DNA from: a virus
Length of the DNA stretch: 64,000 nucleotides
Virus record (IMG/VR): IMGVR_UViG_3300032214_001459
Coordinates: 1-64,000 of that record
Reading direction: 5' to 3' (one strand)
The translations under genes were made by a program, and so were the position numbers. The notes beneath the pieces are model-generated. The model saw nothing but the letters and a program-made list of their open reading frames with translations, searched no databases and was not told the origin of the DNA. Below are positions 47,101 through 56,600 of the stretch, piece after piece (the first letter of the stretch is position 1; each line of letters begins with the position of its first letter).

Positions 47101-48882
47101 CTTGACCACCGGAACCTCTATGTGCCCAAGGGTGTCTATCTGTTGTTTTACTGCCGTAAGGAATGCTTCGCCCTGGATTGTATGGGCAATTTCGTGCAAC
47201 ATAATATGGCGGGCAAAAGAACGTGGCCCATCAATTAATCCAGCCATGCCACGTGCTGTGTATTCGGTGTTAATAAGAAAGTCGGCTACAGAAGCCATTG
47301 CTTCAGCATCAGTCTTTGCGCCAACTGCTGAAACAACCAGTCTCTCGCTCGGAGACATGTTGGGGATGCCATCCTCGCCCTCCTGGTTGGTCATTATCTG
47401 TTCAAGATTTATTCTTATAACCGATTTTATATTTGCGCCTTTAGTGTCAGCATCCCAAAGCGTATCCGCCTCAGAGTTATGAGGGAGAGGAGCTTGACGA
47501 AACTGCACCGTTCCTATCGTCCTCATGTGTTCTGGTCGAATTACAAATTGTTCAAGCAGAGAGTCAAGCATTGCCCTTTCTGTCTCGTAAAATCTTTTTT
47601 TATCAGCAGTAAATAATGCTAGTTTTTCTTCATCAGTTAGCGATGACCATTCAGGGATTGATTCAAGTCTTGATGAAATAAATTCATTTACTTCGCTCTC
47701 AGACAACCTTCCCTCAATATTTATATCCCAAATTCCTCTATTTGATAATATTTTAAGTAATGCATGCCTGTCTGCGTTTACTGCTCTTTGCTCCGGAGTG
47801 AAATCACCAGTGACCATTCTTGACTCAAGCTTTTGAATAACACTCTCAGAGCGAGCAAGATTCTTCTGTGCGATTACGGTTGCATTCTTAAACCATCTCA
47901 ACCTACCTGGAACGTCAACAGTCTCTGCCGGGATTGTCGGTATCCTTTCACCTGTCTCTAAATCGAAAGATGGACTTCTTCCAGGCAGTTCGGTGCCTGG
48001 TCTGGCGATGCCAAGTCTTTCTCTCCATGTTGACTTCGCTCCAGAGGCAAGTGAAAGCGAATCGTCATTAACTTTCATTAAATCTGAAATCTTTTCAGCT
48101 ATAAATTTAGCTGCCCTTTCAGCACTGATGCCAAAACAATTTGAACCAAGATGGTCGGTGAACTGGTTAGCTGCTGGCGTACCTGGTGGGCACCTAAACT
48201 TATTGGCGGCATCCCTCATTATCCCGAATCGTCCTGCGGTCCTAGCTAGGAGATTTCCGCCAGGAATCCTCGACTCAAGTGATTGGCCAGGAAGTCCAGC
48301 CTTAAACTCCATCTTTGGGTTACTTACGTAGTTGCTTTTTTTTCTTCTCTGCGCGCGCGACAAACCAAGACGTGGATATGCCATATCTATATTAACTTCC
48401 GACTCAGGTATTACGTCGCCTGTTTTTTTATTAACCTGATACTTAGTGAACTGAATCTGTGGTTTTTCTTTTCTTATCTTTTGTGCAGCCTGGAAGTTAA
48501 TATCCGGTTCTGTTTTAATCCACCCAAAATTTGCATCCAGATTCATGGAGCGCTTTGACTTCCAACTAGGGTACAAAACTAGACTGCGACCCTCTTCCCA
48601 TGCCTGGTTGTCCTCAACGCGAATCCCTGGAGAAGTTTCAGTAACCCCGGGTTTTGTGGTTCCAGTAAATTCACGCTTCTTATTATCAGTATCTTCATAC
48701 GTTGGCTTTTTACCCATTGCCGCCTTAACTGCAACATCGGCATTAAGTCTTGAAGAACTGAGAGACTGAACTACAGACGCACGAAATTCAATCGCTTTAG
48801 AATTGAAATTATTGCAGCACGATAGAGGCGATATCAATCGTTGAGAAACGATTACTCGTGTCTTGTTTCTATCACCCGTCAT
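41179..48882 (-). CDS. Giant polyvalent-type protein (2567 aa): zincin, ParB-like and RelA/SpoT-like domains
   Basis: Domains in order: an N-terminal region with FRCPPGTPAANQFTD and a downstream Cys (about 230-260); a zincin with MLHEIAHTIQGE near 560; long coiled coils (about 690-1010); an ADP-ribosyltransferase-like segment (EGDRGLFPL, EQQFVIPPG near 1180) lacking a clear catalytic Glu; two ParB/sulfiredoxin-like nuclease folds (VVDGHHRWAA near 1716, YISDGHNRVAM near 1920); a RelA/SpoT-like fold (SDVIRYTMTY, YQGINIAAVHPDG, FELQFHTP, about 2000-2130); a C-terminal domain with VEIVLKPEVSKRTSYGRG. L-[SA]-S-G sites lie near 278, 1260, 1368 and 2177. The set fits a packaged, multi-effector polyvalent protein. 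It lies just downstream of the scaffold-like gene. Confidence 0.8.
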   Translation of the reverse strand: MTGDRNKTRVIVSQRLISPLSCCNNFNSKAIEFRASVVQSLSSSRLNADVAVKAAMGKKPTYEDTDNKKREFTGTTKPGVTETSPGIRVEDNQAWEEGRSLVLYPSWKSKRSMNLDANFGWIKTEPDINFQAAQKIRKEKPQIQFTKYQVNKKTGDVIPESEVNIDMAYPRLGLSRAQRRKKSNYVSNPKMEFKAGLPGQSLESRIPGGNLLARTAGRFGIMRDAANKFRCPPGTPAANQFTDHLGSNCFGISAERAAKFIAEKISDLMKVNDDSLSLASGAKSTWRERLGIARPGTELPGRSPSFDLETGERIPTIPAETVDVPGRLRWFKNATVIAQKNLARSESVIQKLESRMVTGDFTPEQRAVNADRHALLKILSNRGIWDINIEGRLSESEVNEFISSRLESIPEWSSLTDEEKLALFTADKKRFYETERAMLDSLLEQFVIRPEHMRTIGTVQFRQAPLPHNSEADTLWDADTKGANIKSVIRINLEQIMTNQEGEDGIPNMSPSERLVVSAVGAKTDAEAMASVADFLINTEYTARGMAGLIDGPRSFARHIMLHEIAHTIQGEAFLTAVKQQIDTLGHIEVPVVKGGKLTGAVKEVSDFRKLTGMDLSALVVGSQDDINISSLEEAMSKIENVAFLAGSYPQGSLRGGNMEVYALESTAELWGLREEGLIFGDDIDDALGFMDDAIGAKASEARAVTDLEMLEKLEESYFSPYERGEDVLPVRKHLRSAIELDKKAIAIKREERELAAHREEIKDLDQNGLAEKLADTIFEIEIREDILSNLEKERSDIEKAGLPLESIDEEIERIKSPLRLLEEKKKKEIAKNRDFNSDGKSKSDKEITDMALEINKAKKPATEEMIKRRETEARIDSLRGEAESLDEKSLMKTIADYDLKASSLKPDSDEYITAVADREIFIQQHIVNQRAAGDTRPERAIRNELKAEITKEITASRKAVDEAKRGKLKPQKMKSKEQIALNAKKERAKHRRNITKQQFEAVKEIDDFNTAEITQMLEPEKQVVVGRAINKRNNRLKRLGLDSDPSSVDEGSLDEQVENILIPAMEAIDASDITTPFEMEVFLDSSKLSRVKPGKEIDIDSFGQGKVLSRSMKPGKPEKGSKKKRVVIQVKEGDRGLFPLAKKGDEQQFVIPPGKLRVVGRDKDGSLIVEISSQKDTVDVLDDLSKSIGDGPGDAIWRQGAKKKIQLVADRHAVKRKDEVSGTKSDDAIKVTETSESIVSEVSTAGAEFGETSSEKFLTLSSGSESTTESLRAKRHEKYSEVIGKPGERSESLKSSIAALMDEDRNLAVSVEEILNTESNEQIINRIETAAQKLHSGFDRRVRVRMNEDEISDLSTSGKVRSLGLSSGAVSTDGETRRTSRLSRRVNNFRDRKSQAATAKSAKDDFIKLREAGIGGRALDRLDDERLKADFGLERSSQQSVLSDNPIYITDSADRAIALMALGYEVEVPDKGERKMVKNAALQTEVELKSVASDEADKLGLSGAEKNSYIKNFMETHDIDLCALYEKKKNVFCSENIGVKRENMPQSGGPAKSANSPAMRALKYGHVSGKYESKPGLSDEDSKRYKDISKKLGNPSKFADVSEEDKQWVFENTEWSKVEVSTEPELIEFLKKVLPDGEQSVVRKSKKPDELYASQKQLRNIQIHQQTENMYNEYMTLRESWGTPGSDEFNKNRDAFLENAWFQGAILTSRDGYVVDGHHRWAAIKMLNDHLPENEKIEVQVNELQTSIFESLTLAKVFQEHMEIKGKTVGKVVPYEDGETTPMSKEEFDAHIKTAQDSVKDLAQKIKDAELYPVSIEGLSAKRERRSPGLKENRDRSVREYGMKWEPEYSEVKSVEESKAWDGWDGVEVTEVDLSSDILPTESHLKGSSIDKVVSGQEPFREGYYPNLVIDVDGKMYISDGHNRVAMNRALENQTIQARVIDLRKIEKPWGEQKPGKSNYGGYDLVEPDNPLPESGKYAEDVVDAADKQREKLKPVEKEITKTLIDLSNKHGAVMIGLAARFKSVKSLARKINDERGSRTAEEAAADMSDVIRYTMTYTPENYVSGAKSVIDELQSAGYKLTVKNYWKTGDPYQGINIAAVHPDGTRFELQFHTPQSAVEKEVIHKVYDDYRVETDPKKRWKLYDRMTRMAERINIPVEPGIEDIGETRFQDFSLASGAQIEKPEVPVRQSGATKKTTNNKTVVDESTGRSVGKNRDKKESTKKDVAAEWFSSFKGFESPDFGKNKDEYGRIRKYYESVGLTKDVRDDLMPVSGYLVHKSDIQKKKNDVIKNRVGNVGPDAVFEVQDSDIVGDGLTSLGDVEIVLKPEVSKRTSYGRGSGIKNGHRPVRMDSTSRDDIAHAISYSQNPNTNSDSSDALVNLLASSVDGDFSRVSRNSKTKGNENFEAHILGGFDADEVDSINYPYSKLSKLSEKEDISDVVNDESIAASLRDMGFTQEEINYFYSVGGPGQINTESMAKLREYRMSKKVKDKYSKLGFSKVKIAHPQGLNIENPRTHSKASRGIEDVETLLKKEIAAEIKKTVEELLKEMRKGQKPRVVSKVGSGI
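42358..44775 (-). other. ParB-like/RelA-like segment between two L[SA]SG sites
   Basis: The sites coded at 44776-44787 (LSSG) and 42346-42357 (LASG) bound about 806 residues that hold both ParB-like domains and the RelA/SpoT-like domain. Cleavage at these points would release them as one protein; this is inferred. Confidence 0.5.
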
Positions 48883-48902
48883 AGCGGGTATCCATGATGC
48901 CG

Positions 48903-50546
48903 TTAGTCGATGTTGTTTTCGAGAAGCTGGAATTCAACAAGGGCCGCCATGAAATCTGCATCATTTACAACCTCGTCACTCTTTTCCTTGCTTCCTGCGA
49001 GCCAATTTGCAGGGATAAGACTCTCCAACTTTAGCTCACGTGCTCTCTTCATGATGTGACGCTTAGCTTTGTCTTTATCCTTTGCTCTACCAAAAGCTTG
49101 AACAGCATTTCGTAGGTCGTTCTCAGATGCAATTGGGTACGAGCCATCTGGCATCGCCGAGCCCTCTTTGGACATCGACTCTCTCTGCTCATCGGTGAAT
49201 GCTCTCTTAAGAGCAATCTCTGCTGCTTCTGCTTCAATCTCTTCTGCTTCTTCTGGCTCGTACTTGTCGTAACCGAGAATTTCTCCGTCCAAAGCAACAA
49301 AAACGTCATACGACTTTCCGTCAATTCCGTCAATTTCTACAGCGTATGCATCGAAGCCTTCAAAAACATCTGGCTCAACAGCAACTACGTGGCCTTCGAT
49401 TGACTTAACGGCAATCTCTGCTGCTTCAGAAAAATCGACAAGCTTCAAACTCGTGTAGTCCGACTTCTGCTCAAATTCTTCTGAGTCAAGTTTATGGAAT
49501 CCCATAATCTCAGCAGTTGTTCCATCAACGAACACTTCTTTTACTGAGCCGTCTTTCGTCTGTACGTCGATGACGAACATGTCAGCGTCTGATGAATATC
49601 CAGAGTCAACCACGAAGCCATCGAATGCTTTTTCGGCAAGTCCCTCAACATGGAGTAGTCCTGGAAGACCCTTCTCTGATACACAACCGCCTGGGCAGTC
49701 ATCGCAAACCGACATTCCTGCAGGGTGCGCTTTTCTGTCAAGAGCACAAACAAAACCATCAATGCCGATTTCTTCGGACTTGATTCCGAGCGAAGCAATA
49801 CGCTCTTCTCTTAGGTTGTTCCAGTCTTCGTCTGCTGCATTAAAAAGAACTTGTTCATCAACTTCTTCCTCGGACTCAAGACCTTTCTCTGACATTTTCT
49901 TCATTTTGCGAACGTAATTCAATGCCTTCATAATGTCGTCTTCTGACATTTCATCTTCAGGAACTTCTGTTTCTGCTGACACTTCTTCATCGATTTCTTC
50001 GTCAACAGCCATGCCGCCCTTTTCGCCCATGCGACGACTCTTCATCCAGTTAAGCGCCTTTTCAAGCTCCTCTTCCGAAACGTCTTCATCGCCCATATCT
50101 TCTGCGACTACTTCTTCTTCATCTTCTTCTTCATCTTCTTCTTCATCTTCGTCGTCCTCTGCCATCATGTCCACCATCTGTGTGTCCATGCCTTTTTCTT
50201 CCGGCTTCTTAAGGTCTGGCTTCGTCATGCCAACGGCATCTTCTGGGACTTCACCGTCTCCAGTTACATCTTCTGATTCTTCGTCTTCTTCTTCGTTGCT
50301 TCCGTCTGGAAGAGAAATCATTTTCTTCTTCTTCTTTTTTGGCATTGAATTTTCAGCATCAACCATGTCGGCGTCGACCATGTCCTCCATAGGAACCATC
50401 TTCATCTGTAAAGGTGTTGCGCCACATTTTGCGCATAGTTCTGCACCCTTTACAAAGCCACATTCGGTAGGGGCGGCACCCTTGGCGCACTTCAGCACGT
50501 TTCCATCAGCATCGATGCTTACATTGGCCTTTTCGTCGTAGCTCAT
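48903..50546 (-). CDS. Acidic scaffold-like head protein with DUF6582-type C-terminus (547 aa)
   Basis: An N-terminal part with two Cys pairs (LKCAKGAAPTECGF, LCAKCGATP) is followed by a very acidic middle (runs of Asp/Glu near residues 85-220), then repeats of a beta-rich unit (EIAVKSIEGHVVAVEPDV, YDVFVALDGEILGYDKYEP). The end is a module widespread in phage capsid-associated proteins (GSAMPDGSYPIASENDLRNA, AFGRAKDKDKAKRHI, then a short linker and NW). An acidic, helical protein beside the protease and portal genes is likely a scaffold or internal head protein. Start at 50546, with AGGAG 4 nt upstream; the frame from 50570 lacks a site. It has its own TATAAT promoter. Confidence 0.65.
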   Translation of the reverse strand: MSYDEKANVSIDADGNVLKCAKGAAPTECGFVKGAELCAKCGATPLQMKMVPMEDMVDADMVDAENSMPKKKKKKMISLPDGSNEEEDEESEDVTGDGEVPEDAVGMTKPDLKKPEEKGMDTQMVDMMAEDDEDEEEDEEEDEEEVVAEDMGDEDVSEEELEKALNWMKSRRMGEKGGMAVDEEIDEEVSAETEVPEDEMSEDDIMKALNYVRKMKKMSEKGLESEEEVDEQVLFNAADEDWNNLREERIASLGIKSEEIGIDGFVCALDRKAHPAGMSVCDDCPGGCVSEKGLPGLLHVEGLAEKAFDGFVVDSGYSSDADMFVIDVQTKDGSVKEVFVDGTTAEIMGFHKLDSEEFEQKSDYTSLKLVDFSEAAEIAVKSIEGHVVAVEPDVFEGFDAYAVEIDGIDGKSYDVFVALDGEILGYDKYEPEEAEEIEAEAAEIALKRAFTDEQRESMSKEGSAMPDGSYPIASENDLRNAVQAFGRAKDKDKAKRHIMKRARELKLESLIPANWLAGSKEKSDEVVNDADFMAALVEFQLLENNID

Positions 50547-50605
50547 ATGACTCCTGAAATTTGCAGGCAATCACCAGTTGGTGTCACCGTTTGTTAATGG
50601 TCTAA

Positions 50606-50640
50606 ATTATAACCTACCACGCGCCTCTACAATGGATTAG
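50606..50640 (-). promoter_or_regulatory. Promoter of the scaffold-like gene
   Basis: TATAAT (50606-50611, minus strand) with TTG-containing upstream sequence near 50625-50640 predicts transcription starting near 50599 and a leader of about 50 nt. A perfect inverted repeat CACCA-GT-TGGTG lies inside the leader (about 50575-50587) and could be an operator or RNA hairpin. Confidence 0.55.
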
Positions 50641-50686
50641 CAATATTTAGTCGTTTAGATGGAAATGTAGACCCTGGACCTTCGTC

Positions 50687-53600
50687 TTACTTCTTGTCTT
50701 TATCTTTCTTAAGGATAACTCTTTTACCGAGTTCGGAGGCGTCATCTCCATACAGAGTCCTGCCTTCCTCCCTCAATCTCTTTGTTGCATTGCGTAATTG
50801 TTCAGCACTAAATATGTCATCAATCTTGTAGTTAGTTCCAAAAATTTCATTAAAACGATTTACAACATTCTGTAGTTCGCCCTGACTGAATCTTCTTTCG
50901 TCACCAGTTTTCTTTGAGAATGTGGCTCCCTTTCTGGCAGCAACACCCTTGTGGGAGACCGTGAAGTCAGAAGAATTAAGGATGTAGTCCCTATTCCGTC
51001 TAGTGTTTTTGGCTTTATCGGCAGCGTGCTTTGACTGAGTAAATTCATACAGGGCTTCATACACGGAGTGCTTCGATGCTGCCAGCTCTTGGTCTAGCTT
51101 TTTGCCAGATTCATCTTTCTTCCATACCGACTTTGCATCAGGAATCATCCCTGTTCTAATCATCTCATTTATATATGTAGTTGGGACTCCACCGGCCTCC
51201 CAGTTCCTGGCAATCTCTCTCGTATTCAGGCCGACATCGTCAACCCCGAAAGACTCGACCATTCTCCTCTTAAGCTCTTCATGCCACTTATCGCTCTTAT
51301 CGATACCAAGTGATTCAAGGAGCTGGTCTACGTCAAACTGCTCTCGGCTGGTCTTGTCTGATGGGGCTGAAGCTGCTTCTACGACAGACTGCTTAACCAG
51401 GTCGCTTGGAGTGTCATCTCCACCAAATACTGCCTCTTCAAGAAGCATCTCTTCGGCCATTGAACCAAATTCAGACTCACCGCGCTTCTTGCTGAATATT
51501 CCAGTAGACCTGAATTTTCCGGTTTCACTTACTTCGCCAAGTGAGGCATATTCCTTTTGACTTATTACGCCGTTCTCTTCCTTGTCAATCCAATAAGGGA
51601 ATGCGTCCTTGCCGAATGTCTCGATGATGAATCTGTCGCGCATATTGGCTCTACCAAGGTTTTCGACGAACTTTTCGGATGGGGTCATTTCACTGACTCC
51701 TTCTTCTTTTTCTGACGTTGGGGCGAATAGTCTCCAGGCATCAAACCCATCCTGCTTGCCAATTTCTGAAAGCAAGAAACGAACTGCGTCGTGGGTTACG
51801 CCAGCGTCGTCATCTGAAAGTTTTGCAATATCTGATTTACCTAGAGCCAGCATCTTCCCAAGCTCGTCGTTGTTCAGCGGACGTGTCTGTGTCCAACGCG
51901 CAATCATTCTACTGTTTGGGTTGTCTGGGTCCGATGGGTAGCTAGAGAACTCGGTTGGAATTCTTACTGCATCCCTAAGTTTTGAAACAGGGACAAACCA
52001 TTCGTCTGGGTTTACTTCATCTTTTATTTGATTTGATGAAACTTTCCCAATTTTAACCTTTGGTCTTGCGGCCATGCCCTTAGATACTGAATTGATTACA
52101 TTCTTTATTTCGATGTTTTTCCGTTCAGCTGTTGTGTCTTCTGGGTCAAGTGCGATTCCGCGCTCTCTAACTCCACGCCAAAACTTCATTGCGTATTCGA
52201 GTTTGCGCTTTGCCTTATCGTTTCTTCTAGGGTCACCGTCAATGCGTATTGCCGCAAGGTCGCGAGGGCCAGCTATATTCGCGGCAAATTTCTTTCCGCT
52301 AACACGCTGATTTTTTGCTCCAGCACCGATATCGTCGCTGCCACTTGAAAGGCTTATTGCTCTCAGTCTTCGCGCGTATCTACCCTCGGGGGTATTTGCC
52401 CCAGAGGCGAGAGCTAGGTCGTCGAATTCTTCTGCAGATGGAGCTGGCTTGCGCTTTTTAGGGACCTTTTTTGAACGAAGTATGTTCCTATCTGCAACGC
52501 TTTGTCTGTCTTGTTCGTTGAATGGAAGGCGTCTATTTGCTCTATTTGTCTTCTTTTTAGCTCCTGAAGAAAGAGACAGAGAAAGTAAATCAGAATCGTC
52601 GCCGTTATCTCCGTCGTATTCATCGTCATCCGGTCCGGCTACATCTTTGAAATCAGGGTCACCAGAGTCAAAACCGCCAGATTCGTCCTCCACTTCTGGT
52701 TCATCATCTTCTTCTGGAGCGACATCTTTAGTCTTTCCCTGTGACTTGACGTATCTATCGAAAGACTCATCCAATCTCTTTCTGCGTTCTTTTCTGGCAG
52801 CATCGCGTGCTTCTGTATCACCAGAGTAAGGAACGTAGAAACCAGCAGGGGCCTGAAGCTCGTCATATATTCCATCTGGATTTTCTGCAATTTTATCTTT
52901 TGCACTTTTTATAGATGCATTTTGTGAATCATCAAAATAAAGTTTTGCAAGAACTGCGCCAATATCTATTTGCTCTTGAGCTCTGGTTATTGCAATATAT
53001 ACCTTGTTGTGCTCTTCTCTGCGCATCAATTGCAGCTGTCTCTCGACAGCAAGTCTGTCCTTTGGACTTAACTTTGCTAATTCTTCTTCTGGTATTACTG
53101 GGACCATGTCTTCAGGATTTTTGAAATCATCAGCGAGTCTGACCCTCTTCCACTCCCTGCCCTTGGAAACATGAACCGTCATAATGTCGGTATCTGTGTT
53201 CCCTTCCGTGGCAAGTTGTCTAACCCTATTTCCTAGTTCATTGGCAAGACGCGCAGTTTCTTCGCTGTCTTTTCCTTGTATAAAGAACCCAGGAAGCGAA
53301 GCTCTTGGCACAGAACTATCTGGTAAATCACCTTTCATTGGTGGGACAAAATCATCGGGTGTGTCTGATGGGAATGTCTGAGCTGTACCAACTTGCTGTA
53401 TTAGTCCCTGCCTAAATTCAATTACAGCATCTGGGTATTCTGCTTTCATCTTCTTTATGACTTTTGATATATCTCCGTGATAATCAATTTTTCCTGGTTT
53501 CCCATCTTCGATAGGGCCCCATGTTTTTTTAACTTTGTTCCATCTTCTGAACTTGTACTTTCCTCCATTTGCTCCTTCGCCAGCGATTATCAATGCCCCG

Positions 53601-56600
53601 GATGGCTTCCCATCATCTCCAATATGAAGTTTTACGAACACCTCACCATCAGACACGCTCTCTTCTTTTTTAGGTATTATCCAAGAGATTTTCTGGCTAC
53701 TTCCAGCTTTTGTTCCAGGCTTAAGTTTCCCAACTCTGTCCATCTCGTCGGTAGTTATATAATCTTTACCAGATTCCATGTCAGGAAGGTTTATACCCTC
53801 GCGCATTGGTCTTAATCCCTGATACTTAATCTCATTGCCATTTATGTCTGTATATTTTTGGCCCTGTGGACGGAGAAGGTCTTTAAAGAACCTAGCCCCC
53901 TTCGCATCTCCTCTTACTCCGCCATCCTTTGATTTAGGGTATGCAAGGTTGTGTAAAGTCCGGAGTTCTGATTCTCCACCCTTAATCATCTTGTCAATTT
54001 TTGCCAACATCTCGTCTTTTGATGGGTATCTGCCCTTTTTCTTGTCAAATCTCCATACGTCTTTAAGTAGTTTCGATGGTTTTGGTCTTCCTTCGATTCC
54101 AAACTTCTTATCTAGGTCGCCAACAATCCAGTCGAGCTGAGTGAAGAAATCAAGAAACTTTTCATGCGTATCCGCAGGTATGCCTATGGCTGGAATTTTT
54201 CCGTCAGCTCCACCTGGGGCGTATTCATCTCTAAGCTCGTTGATGGACTTGAGCATCGAGTCTCTTCCATCTTTTTCCAGTATTTCTATAAGGTCTACAG
54301 CGACACCATCGAGGGTGTACTTCTCGGAAACTGTTCTCAATCTTCCAGCTAGCTCTTGTGGATTTTTTATATCTTCTATTCCGTCAAGGTCCAGGTATGC
54401 AATTTGATGCGCATTGATGCCATCCTGGATTACCTTCAATGCTTCAACCATTACTCCTGAGTTAGTCGAAGTTAGAACAGCATCGGCGCCAGTCATGTCC
54501 TCCACTATCTGACCTTCAGCGCGTGGAACATGTTCGTCGTAAAGTTTTGAAATGATGTCTTTTACTTCTTTTTCGTTTTTGCCCTTAAAGTCGACCGCTC
54601 TTCCGCCAAGCTTGTATTTAACTTCTATGAATCTAAGTTTCTTTTCAAGGTCTTTTTTAGGAAGTATTTTCCCATCTGGTCCGTTTATGTTGAGCGCGTT
54701 TATAACAACATTTTGCGCCTCGCCGACAACATGGTGCCATATGTTTTTTTCTGGTGTTCCCATGTTTTGATAAAAGTTAAAATCGTCTATATTGCCTTGC
54801 ATCAGCACGACATTGGCCAAATATGCAGGCATTGCTCCATACCGGAATGAACGTGTTAGAGGAAGTCTGAATGTTGCATTAGCTTTCTCCAGGGCATCCA
54901 TGGCTCCTCTGAACCCATAGATTGCTTGACGTGAGTCGCCGACCATTATTATTGGCATGTTCTTTGCATTGTCGGCAAGTACTTTTGCCAATACGGGGTT
55001 TACGTCTTGGGCTTCGTCGAACATGAATACATCAAGAGGCTTATCACTCGTAACAGAAACAATCGATACAGTTCCGGTTACTTGTCTATTACCTGACAGC
55101 TCACCCTTTTTTGTTTCTTTCTTCGATGGAGGATTTAGCTTCCGTATTACTGCGGCAACCTTTTCTCCAGTTTCTGGAATCTTGAATTCTACAAGGTCAC
55201 CAACCTTTATCTTTCCTGCATCCATGTCCTCAACGGTTCCAAGTTTGACTTTATCAAATACAGTTTCGTTTGGTCTATGGCCAATCAAACCTTTGTCATA
55301 CCTGAGGTCTGGATTTGTTAGGGCCCACATCTTGATTTGATAGTCCTGCGGGATGAGCACGTTTGATTTTGGGTCAACTGTTTCATCCCAAAGCATTTGT
55401 GCATATTGAACCATTTTTTCATCGATTGAATCTTCGGTTGGTACTGGTTCGCCCTTTTGTAATGCCTGAATTTTTTCTATATCACGAAGTAGGAAATGTT
55501 GTTTTGACAGCTTCTCATCCGAACTTTCAGCAAACCTGCCAAGAGCTTTTTTGAGATTTTGGGAAATAGTAAAACCATCATCAGTTTCTTCGTCAACAAT
55601 CCCATCTTTAGAAAGGCGTTCTGCGATATTCGGTGCAGAGTCATAGCTTGTGTACCCAAGCTCTCTGTACCCTGGTATCTCTCCTGTGAATTCCTTTGTT
55701 TCTCCCTCAAACGTGGTTGCAACGTTTACGGTGTTACGTTTTGCTCCTCGCAACTTCTTAGAGTCTCTTGGACCAACTCCAAGCTGTATCTTTCTAGTCG
55801 TTCCAGCCCCATAGAACGCATCTCCAGTTCCAAGAACAAGTGACCAATAAGCTATTTGGTTACCGGTTGCAACACCTGTATTTCTAGGCATTACTCTGTT
55901 GCCGTCTTTTGCATTTCCCCTGTTAAATACTGTGTAGTAAATTTGCTTACCAGGGTAAAGTGCTGCAACAGCACGAGCATTCTGCTTGAGGTTAGTGGTC
56001 TTTCCGGAACCAGCGCCTGCACCAATTGCAACAATTCCTGATGTCTCACTTTCCAACATATGAACAAGCGTGTCTATTGAAGCCTTTTGTTGTTCTGTTG
56101 GTTCAAATTCATCAGGAAGGAACTTATACTTTTCTCTATACGAGACAGAGTCGTCTAGTCTTGGAATCGTTGTTTTACCGTCAAGGCTGACGATTGGTTT
56201 TGCACCACTCGAAAGAGAAAGTGCTCCAGATTCATCAAGAATCCTTCCACTGGAGTCTCTTTGAGTTATGCCTGAGCCATATTCTTTTTCATCGCCAAAG
56301 TATCTAAGTTCTTTTACTTTTCTAACACCAACTTGAGTGCCAGATGAAAGAGCGATTACAGAGTCCTTTGCCTCATCGGTTGCAGCGCCAACAGCTTCTG
56401 TGGCTTTTTCTGTAACATCTGGTTTACCTTTGCGCTCAGTGTCTGGAACACCTGCAAGTCTCCTCATCGTTGGAGACCTATCCATAATGTAATCAGCGGC
56501 TTGCTGCGCTTTTTCCATCGCCTTAATAAATGCGCCTGGGTCTTCTTTGAGGTTTGAAATCCAACTCTTTATATAGACAACATGGTCTTTTCTTACTTCT

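Noticed and set aside
49933-50541. 202-aa Ser-rich plus-strand frame
   Set aside because: It is the complement of the Asp/Glu-rich middle of the scaffold-like protein; poly-Ser runs arise from GAA/GAT codons read backward.
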